Source of the DNA: Schistocerca nitens
Lineage: Eukaryota; Arthropoda; Insecta; Orthoptera; Acrididae
Length of the DNA stretch: 64,000 bases
Assembly: GCF_023898315.1 (NCBI RefSeq)
Contig: NC_064618.1
Span: forward strand, 185,805,548 to 185,869,547
Reading direction: 5' to 3'
Under the pieces are notes generated by a model. The model saw only the letters and a program-made list of their open reading frames with translations, had not been told where the DNA came from and ran no database searches. This document shows, piece after piece, positions 32,624-43,919 of this stretch. A program made the position numbers and the translations under genes. Positions within the stretch are counted from its first letter, which is position 1; the number at the start of each line of letters is the position of its first letter.

Positions 32624-34987
32624 ACCTAAGAAGGCCAAGATCGTATTTGTCTTGCATTGATCTTCAACAGAACTGATACTACATTCTAACAAAATGTACG
32701 AAGTACCATACAGACACTTTGATACGCTCTGCACACCATAATTAATACTTGTCTAACACATTTTCAAACACTGAAGCAGACCAATGCGCTTCACGTTGCA
32801 TACAAAAGGAGCAAAGTGCAATAATGTGCCACCAGTGAGCTCAGTACTAATTTGGTAATCTGCAGAGATTATACCTCGATGCATGGGTTCACACTCGCCA
32901 TGATAGATTGACAGAAGCTGTCAAATTGTTCTGCTAACCAGGAGAAACGAAATTACCGTTTACTGGTAATACGTGACGCTGTCTAATTTGTAGATCACTG
33001 AATTAAGTACTCGACAGTCGCGAATACAAGCAAGCTAACAACAATGCCCCTAGTCTAATATGACGATACAAGGAAAGACCGCCACGGTTTCGAATGCAAA
33101 GACGTCTTTAAGCACTTCCCCAGTTTAGTATTGAGTCCATTGCGTACCACGAACGTGACGAAACAAAGACACCGCAGGATTCTACGCTGCAGTGTATAAA
33201 ATGTGGCAGTGAAGTTCGGCAACATGATAAATGAACGAGGTATGTCCGTATGTGAGAAGTACAAATAGTAGTTGCTCATTCGTGAGCAAGTATAGTGGAA
33301 GTACTATTCACATTACTTAATTTTTGTCTATGAGTTTCACCTTCTTGTGAGATTTATGTCCGATGCCAGCGTATTTTTTAAGACCTATAACTTTTGTTGT
33401 AGTCTAGTGCCGCAAAATGTATTGGCATATTTCATACAAGACGTAATTCCATTCTTCATTGAAAATACGTCACACATTAGCTTAACGCAAGACGCAAGAC
33501 ATTTTAAACTTGTTAGCATGACCACAGGTCTGTACCTTAAAAATTCAATATGTGTTTCCTGAACAGAATAATGACTGTTGTGTGGCTCTCATGCTGCTGA
33601 AAATCTTCATCGCTGTGTGCTAGAAATATTCACTACAGAAAGCGCCTCATTGTTTCGCAGTGGCGATTTATCGTGGACTGTCCTAACACAGAGTGAAGGA
33701 ATAAGTCTAGCCTAAAAATATGAGAGCCCTTCTCCGAAAAAACCATCAATATGTGGTAAGGTAGAGTGTAATATCATGTATGTGCTAAAGCGAGGGCCAC
33801 AGTTTCGAGATACCTCATTTTGATTCACAGATGCTTACTGCATATGCAACGCCATAACTCTGGCGTGTGTCGCAGGAACTATTCAAGTAGGAAATGGGAT
33901 GTCTCGTATACGGTGATCGCTTGAGCAATGGAATGTATCTAGGAAACGTAAAAAGAAATTCATTTCACTGGAGAATAAAAATTGATGAGACTTCGTCTCT
34001 TAGCACTTAAACCAATGGTACTATTTTTGTACATTGTAGGAGATGTTTCCAAATACTAATAACCTTCCTGCAGAAGTTTCTTATTTTCCAGTTCAATCAT
34101 TTAAACCTACAATAGTATTTCGTAAGTTTTCGAATATTTCAGTTGTGCCTTATCTTCTCTCAGTGCTCTCGATTTATCTCATATTAATTTCACTTACTAT
34201 CATAGTTCTTACCTAACACTCCCTCTGTAGCTCTTAAGATCGCTGGCTGTTTTAAATACTCATGGTATGCAGTTTCTGGTTTCCCACCTTTTTGCGTATT
34301 CTCCAGGTTTCATCTGCATTCCACACTTAATAAATTTTGGTCCACCTGTAAATGTTTGCTGTTTGCAGCCTGGTATGTAAATAATTGCCTTACCACCGCG
34401 TAATCTCTCTGAAACTCATTGGCTTATCCAGGTTTCCTCCACGTATACGTCTTTCTTTGAAGACTCTTTGTCGAAACTGTTGCGATGTTTAATTTGTGCT
34501 TCGAGCAATATTCTGCCAGGTGGCTTCCCCTTCCATTCCTCCCTTCTATTTTTCTTTCTCGCAACTGGATTCCATTTTCTTTTCACAATTACATTACCTT
34601 TCCCCTTACCGTAATTCATAGCGTAATTCATTTCATCATTTAATTTTCGAAACCTTTCGTTACATCCTGAATTAACAGACTTGTGTACCTGAAATATTCT
34701 ATGATTCTAACAGACATGTGTACCTGAAATATTGCTATGATTCTTGGATCTGATACTGTCCTGGCTATGATAATCTTCTACTACACTGCCAATAGTAGGC
34801 TAGCTATGTTTCTATTATCGTGTTTATCGTTAGATACTCACTGAAACTGTTTATATAACGCTGACCTCACGTGACCACAAAGCCTGTATTTCCCGCCATG
34901 GCAATAAATACCCAATATATTTAACATGAAACTCTGCAATAAATGTATCTAGTATCACAAGCTTCGAGCCAGCGAAAAGCGCATTTC
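31831..34987. other. No recognisable gene; short repeats only
   Basis: A short direct repeat occurs at about 31966-31998 (CAGGCCAGCCTACATG) and 32078-32110 (CAGGGCAGCTTACATG). An AC-dinucleotide tract is at 32588-32621. No element ends or coding similarity otherwise. Confidence 0.45.
32588..32621. repeat. (AC)n microsatellite
   Basis: Uninterrupted AC repeat, about 17 units. Confidence 0.98.
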
Positions 34988-35014
34988 TTTTTTTTTTTTT
35001 TTTTTTTTTTTTTT
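34988..35014. repeat. T27 homopolymer
   Basis: Twenty-seven T in a row. It lies 88 bp outside the 3' end of the neighbouring LINE and is not that LINE's tail. It could be the reverse-complement poly(A) of another, unrecognised retroelement. Confidence 0.9.
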
Positions 35015-35044
35015 CTTATGACGACATCAGCCTCACTCCTCTCG

Positions 35045-36600
35045 TCAAGAAATACATATAACGCATTGTTTTACCACCAACATATTTTGTCGAATGAGAC
35101 GTTGTTGTTGTTGTTGTGGTCTACAATCCAGAGACTGGTTTGATGCAGCTCTCCACACTACACTAGCTTGTGCAAGTCTCTTCGTCTCCGAGTACCTACT
35201 GCAACTTGCATCCTTCTGACTCTCCTTAGTGTATTTATCTCTCGGTATCCCTCTACGATTTTTACCCTCCACACTTCCCTGCAGTACTAACTTCGTGATT
35301 CCTTGATGACTCAGAATGTGTCCTACCAATCTATCCCTTCTTCTTGTCAAGTTGTGCCACAAATTCCTCTTCTCCCAAATTCTTTTCAGTACGTCCTCAC
35401 TAGTTAGGTGATCTATCCATCTTATCTTGAGCATTCTTCTGTAGCACTACATTTCGAATGCTTCTATTCTCTTTTTGTCTAAACTCTATATCGTCAATGA
35501 TTCACTTCCATACAAGGCTACACTCCATACAAATACTTTCAGAAAAGACTCCCTGACATTTAAATCTATACTCGGTGTTAACAAATTTCTCTTCATCAGA
35601 AATGCTTTCCTTGCCATTGCCAGTCTACATTTTATATCCTCTCTACTCTGACCATCATCAGTTATTTGGCTCCCCAAATAACAAAACACATTTACTGATG
35701 TAAGTGTCTCATTTCCTAATATAACACCCTCAGCATCACTGGATTTAATTCGACAACATTCCATTATACTTTGTTTGCTTTTGCTGGTGCTCATCTTACA
35801 TCCTTCTATCAAGGCAATGTCCATTCCATTCAGCTCCTATTCCAAGTCCTTTGCTGTCTCTGACAGAGTTACAATGTCTTCGGCAAATCGCAAAGTTTTT
35901 ATTCTCCATGGATTTTAATGCCTACTTCAAATTTTTCTTTTGCTTCCTTTACTCATTGCTCAATATACAGTGTGAATAAAATCGGGGATGAGCTACAACC
36001 CTGTCTCACTCCCTTCTCAACCATTGCTTCCCTTTAGTGACCCTCTACTCTTATAACTGCCATCTGGTTTCTGTACATATTGTAAGTAGCTTTTCGCTTC
36101 CCCGTATTTTACCCCTGCCACCTTCATAATTTGAAAGAGAGTATTCCAGTCAACATTATCAAAACCTTTCTCTAAGCCCACAAATGCAAGAGATGTAGGT
36201 TTCCCTTTTCTTAACCTATCTTCTAAGATACGTCGTAGGGTCAGTATTACCAATCGTGTTCCAACAATTCTACGGAATACAAACCGATTTTCTCCGAGGT
36301 TATTAAACTGATAATTCGGTAGTTTATGATGTTCTTCCTGAAGTCTAAGGGTATTTCTCCTGTCTCATAAATCTTGCTCCATAGCTGGAAGAGTTTTCTC
36401 ATGACTGGCTTTCCCAAGGCTCCAAGGCTATCAGTAGTTCTAATGGAATGTTGTCTACTCCCAGGGCCTCGTTCTTTCAGTGCTCTGTCAAATTCTTCAC
36501 GCAATATCCTACTTCCCACTTCGCCTTCATCTGTGTCCTCTTCTATTGCCATAATACTGACTTCCTGGTCATCGCCCTTGCATAAACCCTCTATATACAC
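35045..36600 (-). pseudogene. RTE-like reverse transcriptase and C-terminal region, broken
   Basis: Three main open pieces remain. 36600-36247 covers the region before the palm (EGLCKGDDQE, then LREEFDRALKERG). 36253-36017 contains FVGLEKGFDNVDW, matching motif A VDLEKAFDNV with the catalytic Asp replaced by Gly. 35824-35486 and 35434-35045 cover the thumb and C-terminus, with FCYLGSQITDDGQSREDIKC and ending AASNQSLDC. The catalytic FADD box is damaged: about 35860-35900 has RFAEDIV-like sequence. The loss of the palm Asp and several frameshifts show the protein is dead. Confidence 0.8.
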
Positions 36601-38185
36601 CTTCCATCTTTCTGCTTCCCCTTTTTAGCTTAGGACAGGTTTTCCATCAGAGCTTTTACCCATAGTGATACATTCTGCTTCACCCTCTACATTTGTCCTG
36701 TAGCCATCCCTGCCTAGCCATTTTTCATTTCCTGTCGATCTCAGTTTTGAGACGATTGTATTCCTTTTCACCTGCTTCATTTACTGCATTTTTATATTAT
36801 CTCCTTTCATCAATTAAATTCAATATTTCTTCTGTTACCCAATGATTTCTACTAGCTCTATTCTTTTTGCCTACTTGATTGTCTGCTGCTTTAACTATTT
36901 CATCTCTCAAAACTATCCATTCTTCTTCTACTGTATGCCTTTCCTCTGTTCTTGTCGATCGCTCCCTCATGCTCCCTCTGAAACTCTATACAACCTTTGG
37001 TTCTTTCAGTTCATCCAGGTCACACCTTCTTAAATTCCTACCTTTCTGCAGTTTCTTCAGTTTTAAGGTACAGTTCATAACCTATAAATTGTGGTCAGAA
37101 TCCATTTCTGCCCCTGAAAAAGTCTTACAATTTAAAAGCTGGTTCCTAAATATTAAGCTATCCTAAAGCTTCTAGCGTCTTCAGGCCTCTTCCTTGTATA
37201 CATCCTTCTTTCAGGATTCCTAAAACGAATGTTGGCTATGATTAAGTTACTCTCTGTGCGGCGTCCCCTTTCATTTCTTACCCCCAGTTCATATTCACCT
37301 ACTAATTTCCCTTCTCTTCATTTTCCTACAATCGCATTCCAGTCCCCCACGACTACTAAATTTTCGTCTCCCTTAAATACCTGAATAATTTCTTTTATCG
37401 CATCATACATTTCTTCAATCTCTTCAACCTTGTGCGGCGCTAGTTGGCATAGAAACATGTACCACTGTGGTAGGCATGGGCTTCGGCTCTCTCTTGGCTA
37501 CAATAATGCGTTCACAATGCTGTTCGTAGTAGCTTATAGGCGTTCCTATTTTTTAATTCATTATTAAGGCCACTCTTGCATTGCCATTATTTGATTTTAA
37601 TGTTTATAACCCTGTATTCACTGACCAGAAGTCTTGTTCCTTCTGTCACCGAACTTCACTGATTCCAACAATGGCTTTAAACTATCAATTTCCTTTTTTA
37701 AATTTTCTAACCTACATGTACGATTAGGTGATCTGACATTCCACGCTCCTATCCGCAGAGCGCCAGTTCTGTTTATCCTGATGACGACGTCCTCCTTAGT
37801 AGTTCCAGCTCAGAGATCCGAATGGGAGACTATTTAACCTCCGGAATATTTTACCCAAGAGGACTCCTTTATCGTTTAACAATACAGTAAAGCTGCATGC
37901 CCTCGGGAAATATTACGGCTGTAGTTTCCCCTTGCTTTCAGCCGTTCGCAGTACCAGCACACCAACGCCGTTTTGGTTGATGTTACAATGCCAGATCAGC
38001 CAAAGACTGTTGCCCCTGCAACTACTGCAAAGACTGCTGCCGCTCTTCATGAGTCACACGGTGGTCTGGTTTCTAAAGAGATGCCCCTCCATTGTGGTTG
38101 CACCTACGGTACGGCTGTCTATTTCGCCGAGGCACGAAAACCTCTCCTCCAACAGCAGGATCCATGGATGATGGGGCGGGGGGAG
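35103..38185 (-). mobile_element. LINE (family 1, RTE-like), near full length, decayed
   Basis: The element reads on the minus strand from about 38185 (5' end) to a (CAA)n 3' tail at 35103-35117. It aligns along its length with the copy at 54121-57388, including the 5' segment with CAGTAAAGCTGCATGCCCTC. In order it holds a 5' leader, a decayed AP-type endonuclease (about 37850-37150), a linker, and reverse transcriptase blocks (36600-35045). Two segments of about 70 bp each, near 36660 and 36290, are missing compared with the other copy. Multiple stops make it inactive. A possible short target duplication AGACGT occurs on both sides. Confidence 0.85.
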
Positions 38186-38522
38186 GGGTGTGGGCTAAGA
38201 CGTAATGATCATTAGACTCTATATTCTGAGGAAATATGACGAATATAATTCGCTCTGCGTTTCATTCATATCCCAGGGTCAACATGTCAAGTCCACTTTA
38301 GTTAACATTAGAAAGTCAGAACTCGTGTGCCTACTGGAAAGAAACACTGCTGTAAGTCATAAGAGAGAAAAATCGTAGTGTCTCTTCCAAGAGTATCTTT
38401 CAAACGAATCTCACCAAAGCGACATCGCTACAACTGACTAACAGCCAGAACGCCTGGCTTGTTTGGGGTTACGTTATATACTTATTTACTTATTTAACCT
38501 GGGAATGTTAGAGTTGTCAGGC
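38186..38522. other. No recognisable feature
   Basis: Short spacer between the LINE and the probable solo LTR. Confidence 0.5.
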
Positions 38523-39108
38523 ATTTTGAAACGTCCCCTTTGAAAAATTCTACAGGACTGTGCTTAAACTGACACACAATATTTTTAGCGCAACGCAATC
38601 TGACTTTCAAAAATTCCTACAAAAGAATGGCCCTGACTTACATTAACCTATACCTTTCACAAATCACTTACCTCACAAAAATCTTCGTTACTCGAACTAC
38701 TGCAATACAGCGAGCGCCACTACTGCCAGCTAAATAAAAGATTCAAACTACGGAAGGCACTAACTACTGATAGGCATAGTTAGCAAATGAAAGATTTTGA
38801 TAGAGAACAAACAATGTATTTACCTTAATAGTCATCAAAAGTCATAATATATATAGGAGTTCATAACATCCATTCTTACAAATATCAAAACTCCGCCATT
38901 TCTCTCCCCACATCCACCACTGCTGGCGGCTCACCGCCAACTGCGCAACGCTGCGCGCTGTTCACATCCAGCTGCCGCTGCCCAACACTACAATGGCAGA
39001 CAACAATGCAAACTAGCCACAGACTGCACACAGCACAGCCAGTGATTTTCATACAGAGCGCTACGTAACATTGCCAATAAGAAAACATAAACAGCCTACT
39101 TACAATTT
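38523..39108. mobile_element. Probable solo LTR, 578 bp, TG...CA
   Basis: The candidate LTR spans 38527-39104, begins TGAAACGTCC and ends CTACTTACA. It is flanked by ATTT at 38523-38526 and 39105-39108, consistent with a 4-bp target-site duplication of a gypsy-type element. It contains a TATA-like ATAATATATATAGG near 38844. The sequence matches a repeat I recall from Schistocerca. No internal coding region is adjacent, as expected after recombination between two LTRs. ATTT is a common tetramer, so the duplication alone is weak evidence. Orientation is unknown. Confidence 0.6.
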
Positions 39109-39274
39109 TATTACATCTAACCAGATATTCTATAAATTTTACAATAAATGATTTACAATAATAATGTCATAACTTATATCTAACTTAGAATACTACATTT
39201 TATAATTACAATAGTGCGGATATAGACGTACTGTTTGTATTACCTAACGAAAATAAATACAAGACACCGGGAAA
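39109..39274. other. Short AT-rich spacer
   Basis: Nothing recognised. Confidence 0.5.
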
Positions 39275-39497
39275 GTAGATTTAAAAAAATGGTTCAAATG
39301 GCTCTGAGCACTATGGGACTCAACTGCTTAGGTCATTAGTCCCCTAGAACTTAGAACTAGTTAAACCTAACTAACCTAAGGACATCACAAACATCCATGC
39401 CCGAGGCAGGATTCGAACCTGCGACCGTAGCGGTCTTGCGGTTCCAGACTGCAGCGCCTTTAACCGCACGGCCACTTCGGCCGGCGTAGATTTAAAA
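39275..39497 (-). mobile_element. tRNA-derived SINE, family D subfamily 1, with TSDs
   Basis: The SINE body is 39287-39485 on the minus strand. The 12-bp duplication GTAGATTTAAAA is perfect (39275-39286 and 39486-39497). The minus strand carries GTGCGGTTAAAGGCGCTGCA and a perfect B box, nearly identical to the copies at 29171 and 58404. Confidence 0.97.
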
Positions 39498-39689
39498 GCA
39501 CGAACTGTTGCACAGTTGGGATTGAGAAAGAGGGGTGAGACAGATTGGTGGAACAGCAAGAGACAGAGGAACATCATAGTACACAATAAACGAATGTAGA
39601 GGGAAAGGTGATTGGAGTGAATCATAAAGGAAAGGAAAAGAACCATAACTGAAGAAATACAAACACACTGGCTTTAGCCTTTGACAAAG

Positions 39690-40330
39690 AGATATTTGTC
39701 CATACACGTTAATTTTTTGAGAAACGTTATTAGGGAGACAGCAGGAAGTACTTGGCTTCTTCTAAAAATCAAGAGTGCCTTGAACGGTACACAGAGTGCA
39801 GTGTAGTTGTACCAGAGGCGAACAGCAGCAACAGAGAGGAAGGTAGCGAATGTTTTTGTTCTAAGCATCTGCACATGTAGGATATTAGGTAAGCGAGGGC
39901 TTGTGTTTCGAATATGAAATTATGGCAGACATTTAATTTCTGATGGGAGGTACCGGAATGTTGTACAGTGAAAATACGATGAAAAAGAGATGGAAATCCG
40001 ATGACGTAGATATAGCGTATTGTATTCATATACATTTCCTGGCCGCAACCAACATACCAGGGTCCTATGAAGTACTGCTATGGTCTTATACGATATGTAT
40101 GTTGCAGGAGTACCGCACATAAACATTCATGGCTGGTTCTAAACTTCTAATCTTTTCAGAATTGGTGCTGTCATGAACTAGATCACAATATTGGAGGTTC
40201 CGTTGCAGGAGCAGTGACACAAGTTTGTGTTTCACATCCTGCGGAAACAAATTCTGAAACTTTTTCAGGGCACGGAGTCCAGCGGATGTCTGCCTGCACG
40301 TGTCGATAGCATTTTCTGCCTAGTTGGGTC
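39690..40330 (-). pseudogene. LINE C-terminal remnant (CR1/jockey-like)
   Basis: On the minus strand, broken frames show a pattern typical of the C-terminus of CR1, jockey and related LINE proteins. A block reads TKTFATFLSVAAVRLWYNYT, corresponding to the conserved F-x-V-x-A-x-R-LWN-x-LP segment. It is preceded by a region like LP-x-x-R...L...LYK in another frame (about 39950-40130) and followed by FKALLIFRR. No palm motif is left. The assignment rests on pattern recognition only, because the frames are short and shifted. Confidence 0.5.
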
Positions 40331-41213
40331 GCTCACCTAGAGTTACTCTCAAGTTCTTCTCTGTCAACTTTCTGCTTTAGTGCTTGAGGCTACTAGCAGT
40401 CGGCTGCTCTGGTGTAACAACTGCTAGAAAGTTTTCCGGTGTCACAATGTCATTTCACGTGTATACCCTTCGAAACACAGTAGTTAATTTCATTAACTCA
40501 CATACCTAACGTAACTCACTGTGACGTCACATACTTCGTTTTAGATTATAGTATTTACTATACATAATGTCGTCATACAGTTTTAGAAACTAGACAGCTT
40601 GTAGTAGCCTAGCCGGCAGTATTAAGCTATTCATGTCAGCAAACAATATACTGGTTGCGATATATTGCTGGAAGTTTGCATCGAACGATAATTTTCGAAT
40701 AAACGCAAGAAATAAATACGAACTTTCTTTAGTTCGCAGATGCACTTACATCGCTAGATGCAATTCAAAGGTTGTTATTATTATGCCTTTAGATTTGTTG
40801 ACCTTCTGTGCCTTAAATTAGCAGCATTAGTCACAGAGGTATAGAGCGAAAATTCGTGATCAGCGGAGAAATGTGCCAATAAATAACATGAAACTCGCGA
40901 CATATTGAGAAATAAATGAAACAGATGGTGGGGTGGAATCCTACACAGTTCAGAATAGGAGACACAGTCGTTATTTCCGTAGCAAATATTGTCCATAGAC
41001 TATTGAAATCGAGGAGATTAGTTTTTAACGCCGCCAAGTTTTCGCTGAATTGATCAGCCATTCTCAGATCTGTAATACATAGAAAATTGCATCAAAGGAG
41101 TAATACTGTAGAAACTGTTAATATAAAATAGTCATATCTGAAATAATTTTTTTAATGTAGACATCAATTGGTGGAACACTTTGTCAAAATTTTAAGATGC
41201 ATTCCTTATTATA
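40331..41213. other. No recognisable feature
   Basis: AT-rich spacer without recognised elements. Confidence 0.5.
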
Positions 41214-41800
41214 CGAGGGTAATCACGAAAGTAAGGTCTCCTATTTTTAAAAGTACATAGACTTGTTTATTTCTACAGTGGTTTACATCCGTTTACAGCT
41301 TGAACATTTAGATATTTTTTGACAGAATCACCATTTCTGTCAATGCATTTTTGTACACGCTGTGGCAGTTTTTGTGTGCCTATGTCATACCAGCTCGCCG
41401 CCATGCTGTTCACAAAGTTATGAACCTCTTCTGTCACCTCGTCGTCGGAGGTGAATCGCTTTCGGGCCAAATGTTCATTTAACCTAGGGAAGAGGTGAAT
41501 GTCTCTGGGCGAAGTCAGGACTATTAGGTGGGTGGGTGATTATGTTCCACTGAAACTGTTGCAGGAGAGCAATGGTTTGCCGAGCGATGTGTGGGCGAGC
41601 GTTGTCATGGAGATTGTGTACACCCTTGCTCAACATTCCTCTTCTCCGGTTCTGAATTGCCTGTTTGAGTCTCACAGTACCTGTCAGCGTTAATTGTGGT
41701 CCTAGCTACAATGGGCATACAAAAGCTGTCACAGCGTGTACAAAAATTCATCGACAGAAATGGTGATTCTGTCAAAAAGTATCTTCCTTGGTAATAAACT
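41214..41800 (-). mobile_element. Mariner-like transposon fragment with inverted C-terminal duplication
   Basis: The left edge CGAGGGTAATCACGAAAGTAAG resembles a mariner terminal repeat. On the minus strand there is the C-terminal half of a mariner transposase: HDNARPHIARQ (near 41600), then a shifted SPDFA block, then ARKRFTSDDEVTEEVHNFVN. It ends IDRNGDSVKKYLN near 41310. At 41711-41794 the plus strand encodes a second copy of the final segment, QKLSQRVQKFIDRNGDSVKK, ending YLPW and a stop. The two tails therefore face away from each other with about 320 bp between them. Confidence 0.8.
41273..41675 (-). pseudogene. Mariner transposase C-terminal half, frameshifted
   Basis: Mariner transposases excise DNA by a D,D34D catalytic triad. 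The minus-strand frame 41675-41484 carries the second Asp in LHDNARPHIA and the third region as HPPNSPDFAQ. A shift of two nucleotides then moves reading into frame 41470-41273 (ARKRFTSDDEV, MAASWYDIGTQKLPQR). The usual SPDLAPxDxHLF block is lost at the junction. The N-terminal DNA-binding half and first Asp are absent. The stop falls after VNGCKPL, beyond the usual protein end, because the normal stop is gone. Confidence 0.8.
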
Positions 41801-42879
41801 TACGAGGTGAATACGAAATTCTTGTACAACTGAATCAGTATTTTAGCACATTTGTTCTGCTGTTACATCTTTAGAATAACATACTCTGTCAGTTACTTTC
41901 TGACTACGCATAAGTGGAGATTGTTTGATTCTGTTGTTATATATGGCACGCAAGATCTTATAAACTTGGGTATGAACTGTAGTCCAAGCTATACTTTCTT
42001 GTGTTCATGGAATATCCATCCCACCAATCGGTGGTGTAAACTAAATAATGTCTTTGTTTATATTTAGTGATAGAGTTAGTTAAGAATAATAGTTTATACA
42101 GTATTGCTTCTTAGATATAATTTTCTGTTTATTGCAGATCTGAACATGGCTAATTAAGTTAACTGCGACTAGTTACGAATAAAAAAAATTACTTACGATC
42201 TTGGCTAATAAAGGATTTTTCTAAATCCACAAGTGTGAATTAGGACAGATCGTTTAAGTCCAATTAGACTTAAGCAAATAATAACATTTACGAAAAATGT
42301 TAAATTTACGCAGGTAGGAATATCCACCCATTTCCCACGTTAGATGAGCAGATTCAGTTACCAGATGCAAATTGGCACGTTCAGCTGAAGAGAGACAGTA
42401 ATGGGCTAATGATAATGCTAACTAATGTGTTTGATTAATGATTAAATAATGTAAATATCCGAGTAGAAAGCAGCGATCACAAAATCAACTAAATGACGGA
42501 AAAGGGGGTCCGAACGTCATTCACTTAGGGAACATGGATATAAAAGGTGTGCTACTTGTAGGGATCACACCCATGTGAGGCGAGGTAAAAGCGATTATTT
42601 CCAGGATATCAGTGTATATTATCTACACTCGTGTATACGCAGGTACTCCACAACAACTCGAAAAGTCAGGCATCATACACAGGTTAGGGAGCTAGGAAAA
42701 GGCATTCTAAATCAATCCAGAAGAGATCTTTATAGACCGATGTGCTATTTCTGATACGCTATAGCGGACAATTTAGCGACCATCCTGAAATATGCAATCA
42801 CCAACAATTTCTGAAAACATTTCTCGTGGAGAACACCGGTTTTGTTAGTACTTCAAGTGAATATCAAAAGTTTCGACTG
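41801..42879. other. No recognisable feature
   Basis: AT-rich spacer. No recognised coding, repeat ends or tandem structure. Confidence 0.5.
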
Positions 42880-42900
42880 CAAGAAACCTTTAGTTTTGAT

Positions 42901-42938
42901 GTTACCGGTTTCGGTCACTTGCTGACTATCTTCAAACC
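42901..42938 (-). ncRNA. Hammerhead-like ribozyme motif, minus strand
   Basis: On the minus strand this reads GGU, core UUGAAGA, spacer UA, helix GUCA with UGAC around loop GCAAG, then C, GAAA, CCGGU, A, AC. ACCGGU is self-complementary and serves as a short helix III. The predicted cleavage triplet is GUA. Helix I is only two pairs (GU with AC). One A-C mismatch flanks helix II. Confidence 0.5.
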
Positions 42939-43118
42939 GCATACCACGAGCAGGCGTTACGACTTCACATATGTGAGCAGCTGTCGTTCGTAGAGACGCA
43001 ACGCCTGCCTGCTCCGTTCACCGCCACAACTATCGTTGTACGAGGTCTGAAAAAAGTCATAAATTGACTGAAACAGGTAACAACTAAAATGAAGGTTCTA
43101 TGAAGTTTCGGGACTCTA

Positions 43119-43157
43119 ACCTGAAGATGGCTGGACGGTTGCCAGCTGAAATATTGT
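43119..43157 (+). ncRNA. Hammerhead-like ribozyme motif, plus strand
   Basis: The order is AC, core CUGAAGA (43121-43127), spacer U, helix GGCUGG with CCAGCU around loop ACGGUUG, GAAA (43148-43151), UAU, U, GU. AUAU is self-complementary as helix III. The predicted cleavage follows the U at 43155. The core boxes are complete apart from the spacer U. Helix I is two pairs, AC with GU. Confidence 0.5.
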
Positions 43158-43257
43158 AGCAAGATGTCAACATGATCCAGATGCAATTCCGAAACTTCAT
43201 AGAATATTCAATACGCCGGGAAAACCTTAAGAATCACATCAAAGTAAAGGTTTCTTG

Positions 43258-43919
43258 GGGTTAAGGCCTCTGATGTTCATTTTTGCATCTTACGTTTAAA
43301 GTTTTAATTGCGAATTTATGAGAACTTTATATATGGATGGAACTATGCACTTTCTATGCGACATTGGAAAGGAGTCTTCAATAAACTGAGGTGTGTGACA
43401 AATGTAGAACTGGATGAAATAGTGACGTTAAAGAGACGCACACCACTGCCCCGCCGTCTACCTTCACCAATGTAAACAAACATGCAACTGAGGTTCGATT
43501 CGTGCTTTTATTACACTGACCAGTACATTTATGCGACCAACTGGCAAAAGACTGGGCAGACCGTTGCCTGACGTGCCAGAACGAAGAGACAGGGATTTGG
43601 AACCCTCCCGACCAGCGTGCCGTCGCCAGCTGCACTAGTTTTCTCGTTTGAAATCCAGAACGATTTGTACCCCCATATTCCAGATTGGATTTAAATCCGG
43701 GAAATTATGTGGCCAGGGATGTACTGTATACTCATTCTGGCGCTCTTGGAATCGCTAAAGTGCACTGAGAATGATATCTGGACTTAGGAAAAGGCAGGAT
43801 TCGGTGTGGACGGGGATGTAATCAGTTACCATTGGTTGCTCAGTTTTTAAAAATCACTTACACTTTATTTGGAAACAATTGCAAATATAGTTGACATTAA
43901 ATAACAATTATCAAATCTG
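43258..43919. other. No recognisable feature
   Basis: Spacer with no recognised element. Minus-strand frame 43378-43635 is unrecognised. Confidence 0.45.

Larger units (their letters stand above)
42880..43257. mobile_element. 378-bp inverted-repeat element with two hammerhead-like motifs
   Basis: Outer inverted repeats lie at 42880-42902 (CAAGAAACCTTTAGTTTTGA...) and 43236-43257, differing by one indel and one base. A second, perfect 16-bp inverted repeat (TTCTATGAAGTTTCGG) at 43096-43111 and 43189-43204 encloses the plus-strand motif. Two hammerhead-like motifs are inside, one on each strand and divergent, as in the 2760-2992 foldback element. There is no coding sequence. I infer a non-autonomous element related to Penelope-like terminal repeats. 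Confidence 0.65.

Noticed and set aside
34988..35014. T27 as the poly(A) tail of the adjacent minus-strand LINE
   Set aside because: The LINE ends in (CAA)n at 35103, 88 bp away, and its family consistently has that tail.
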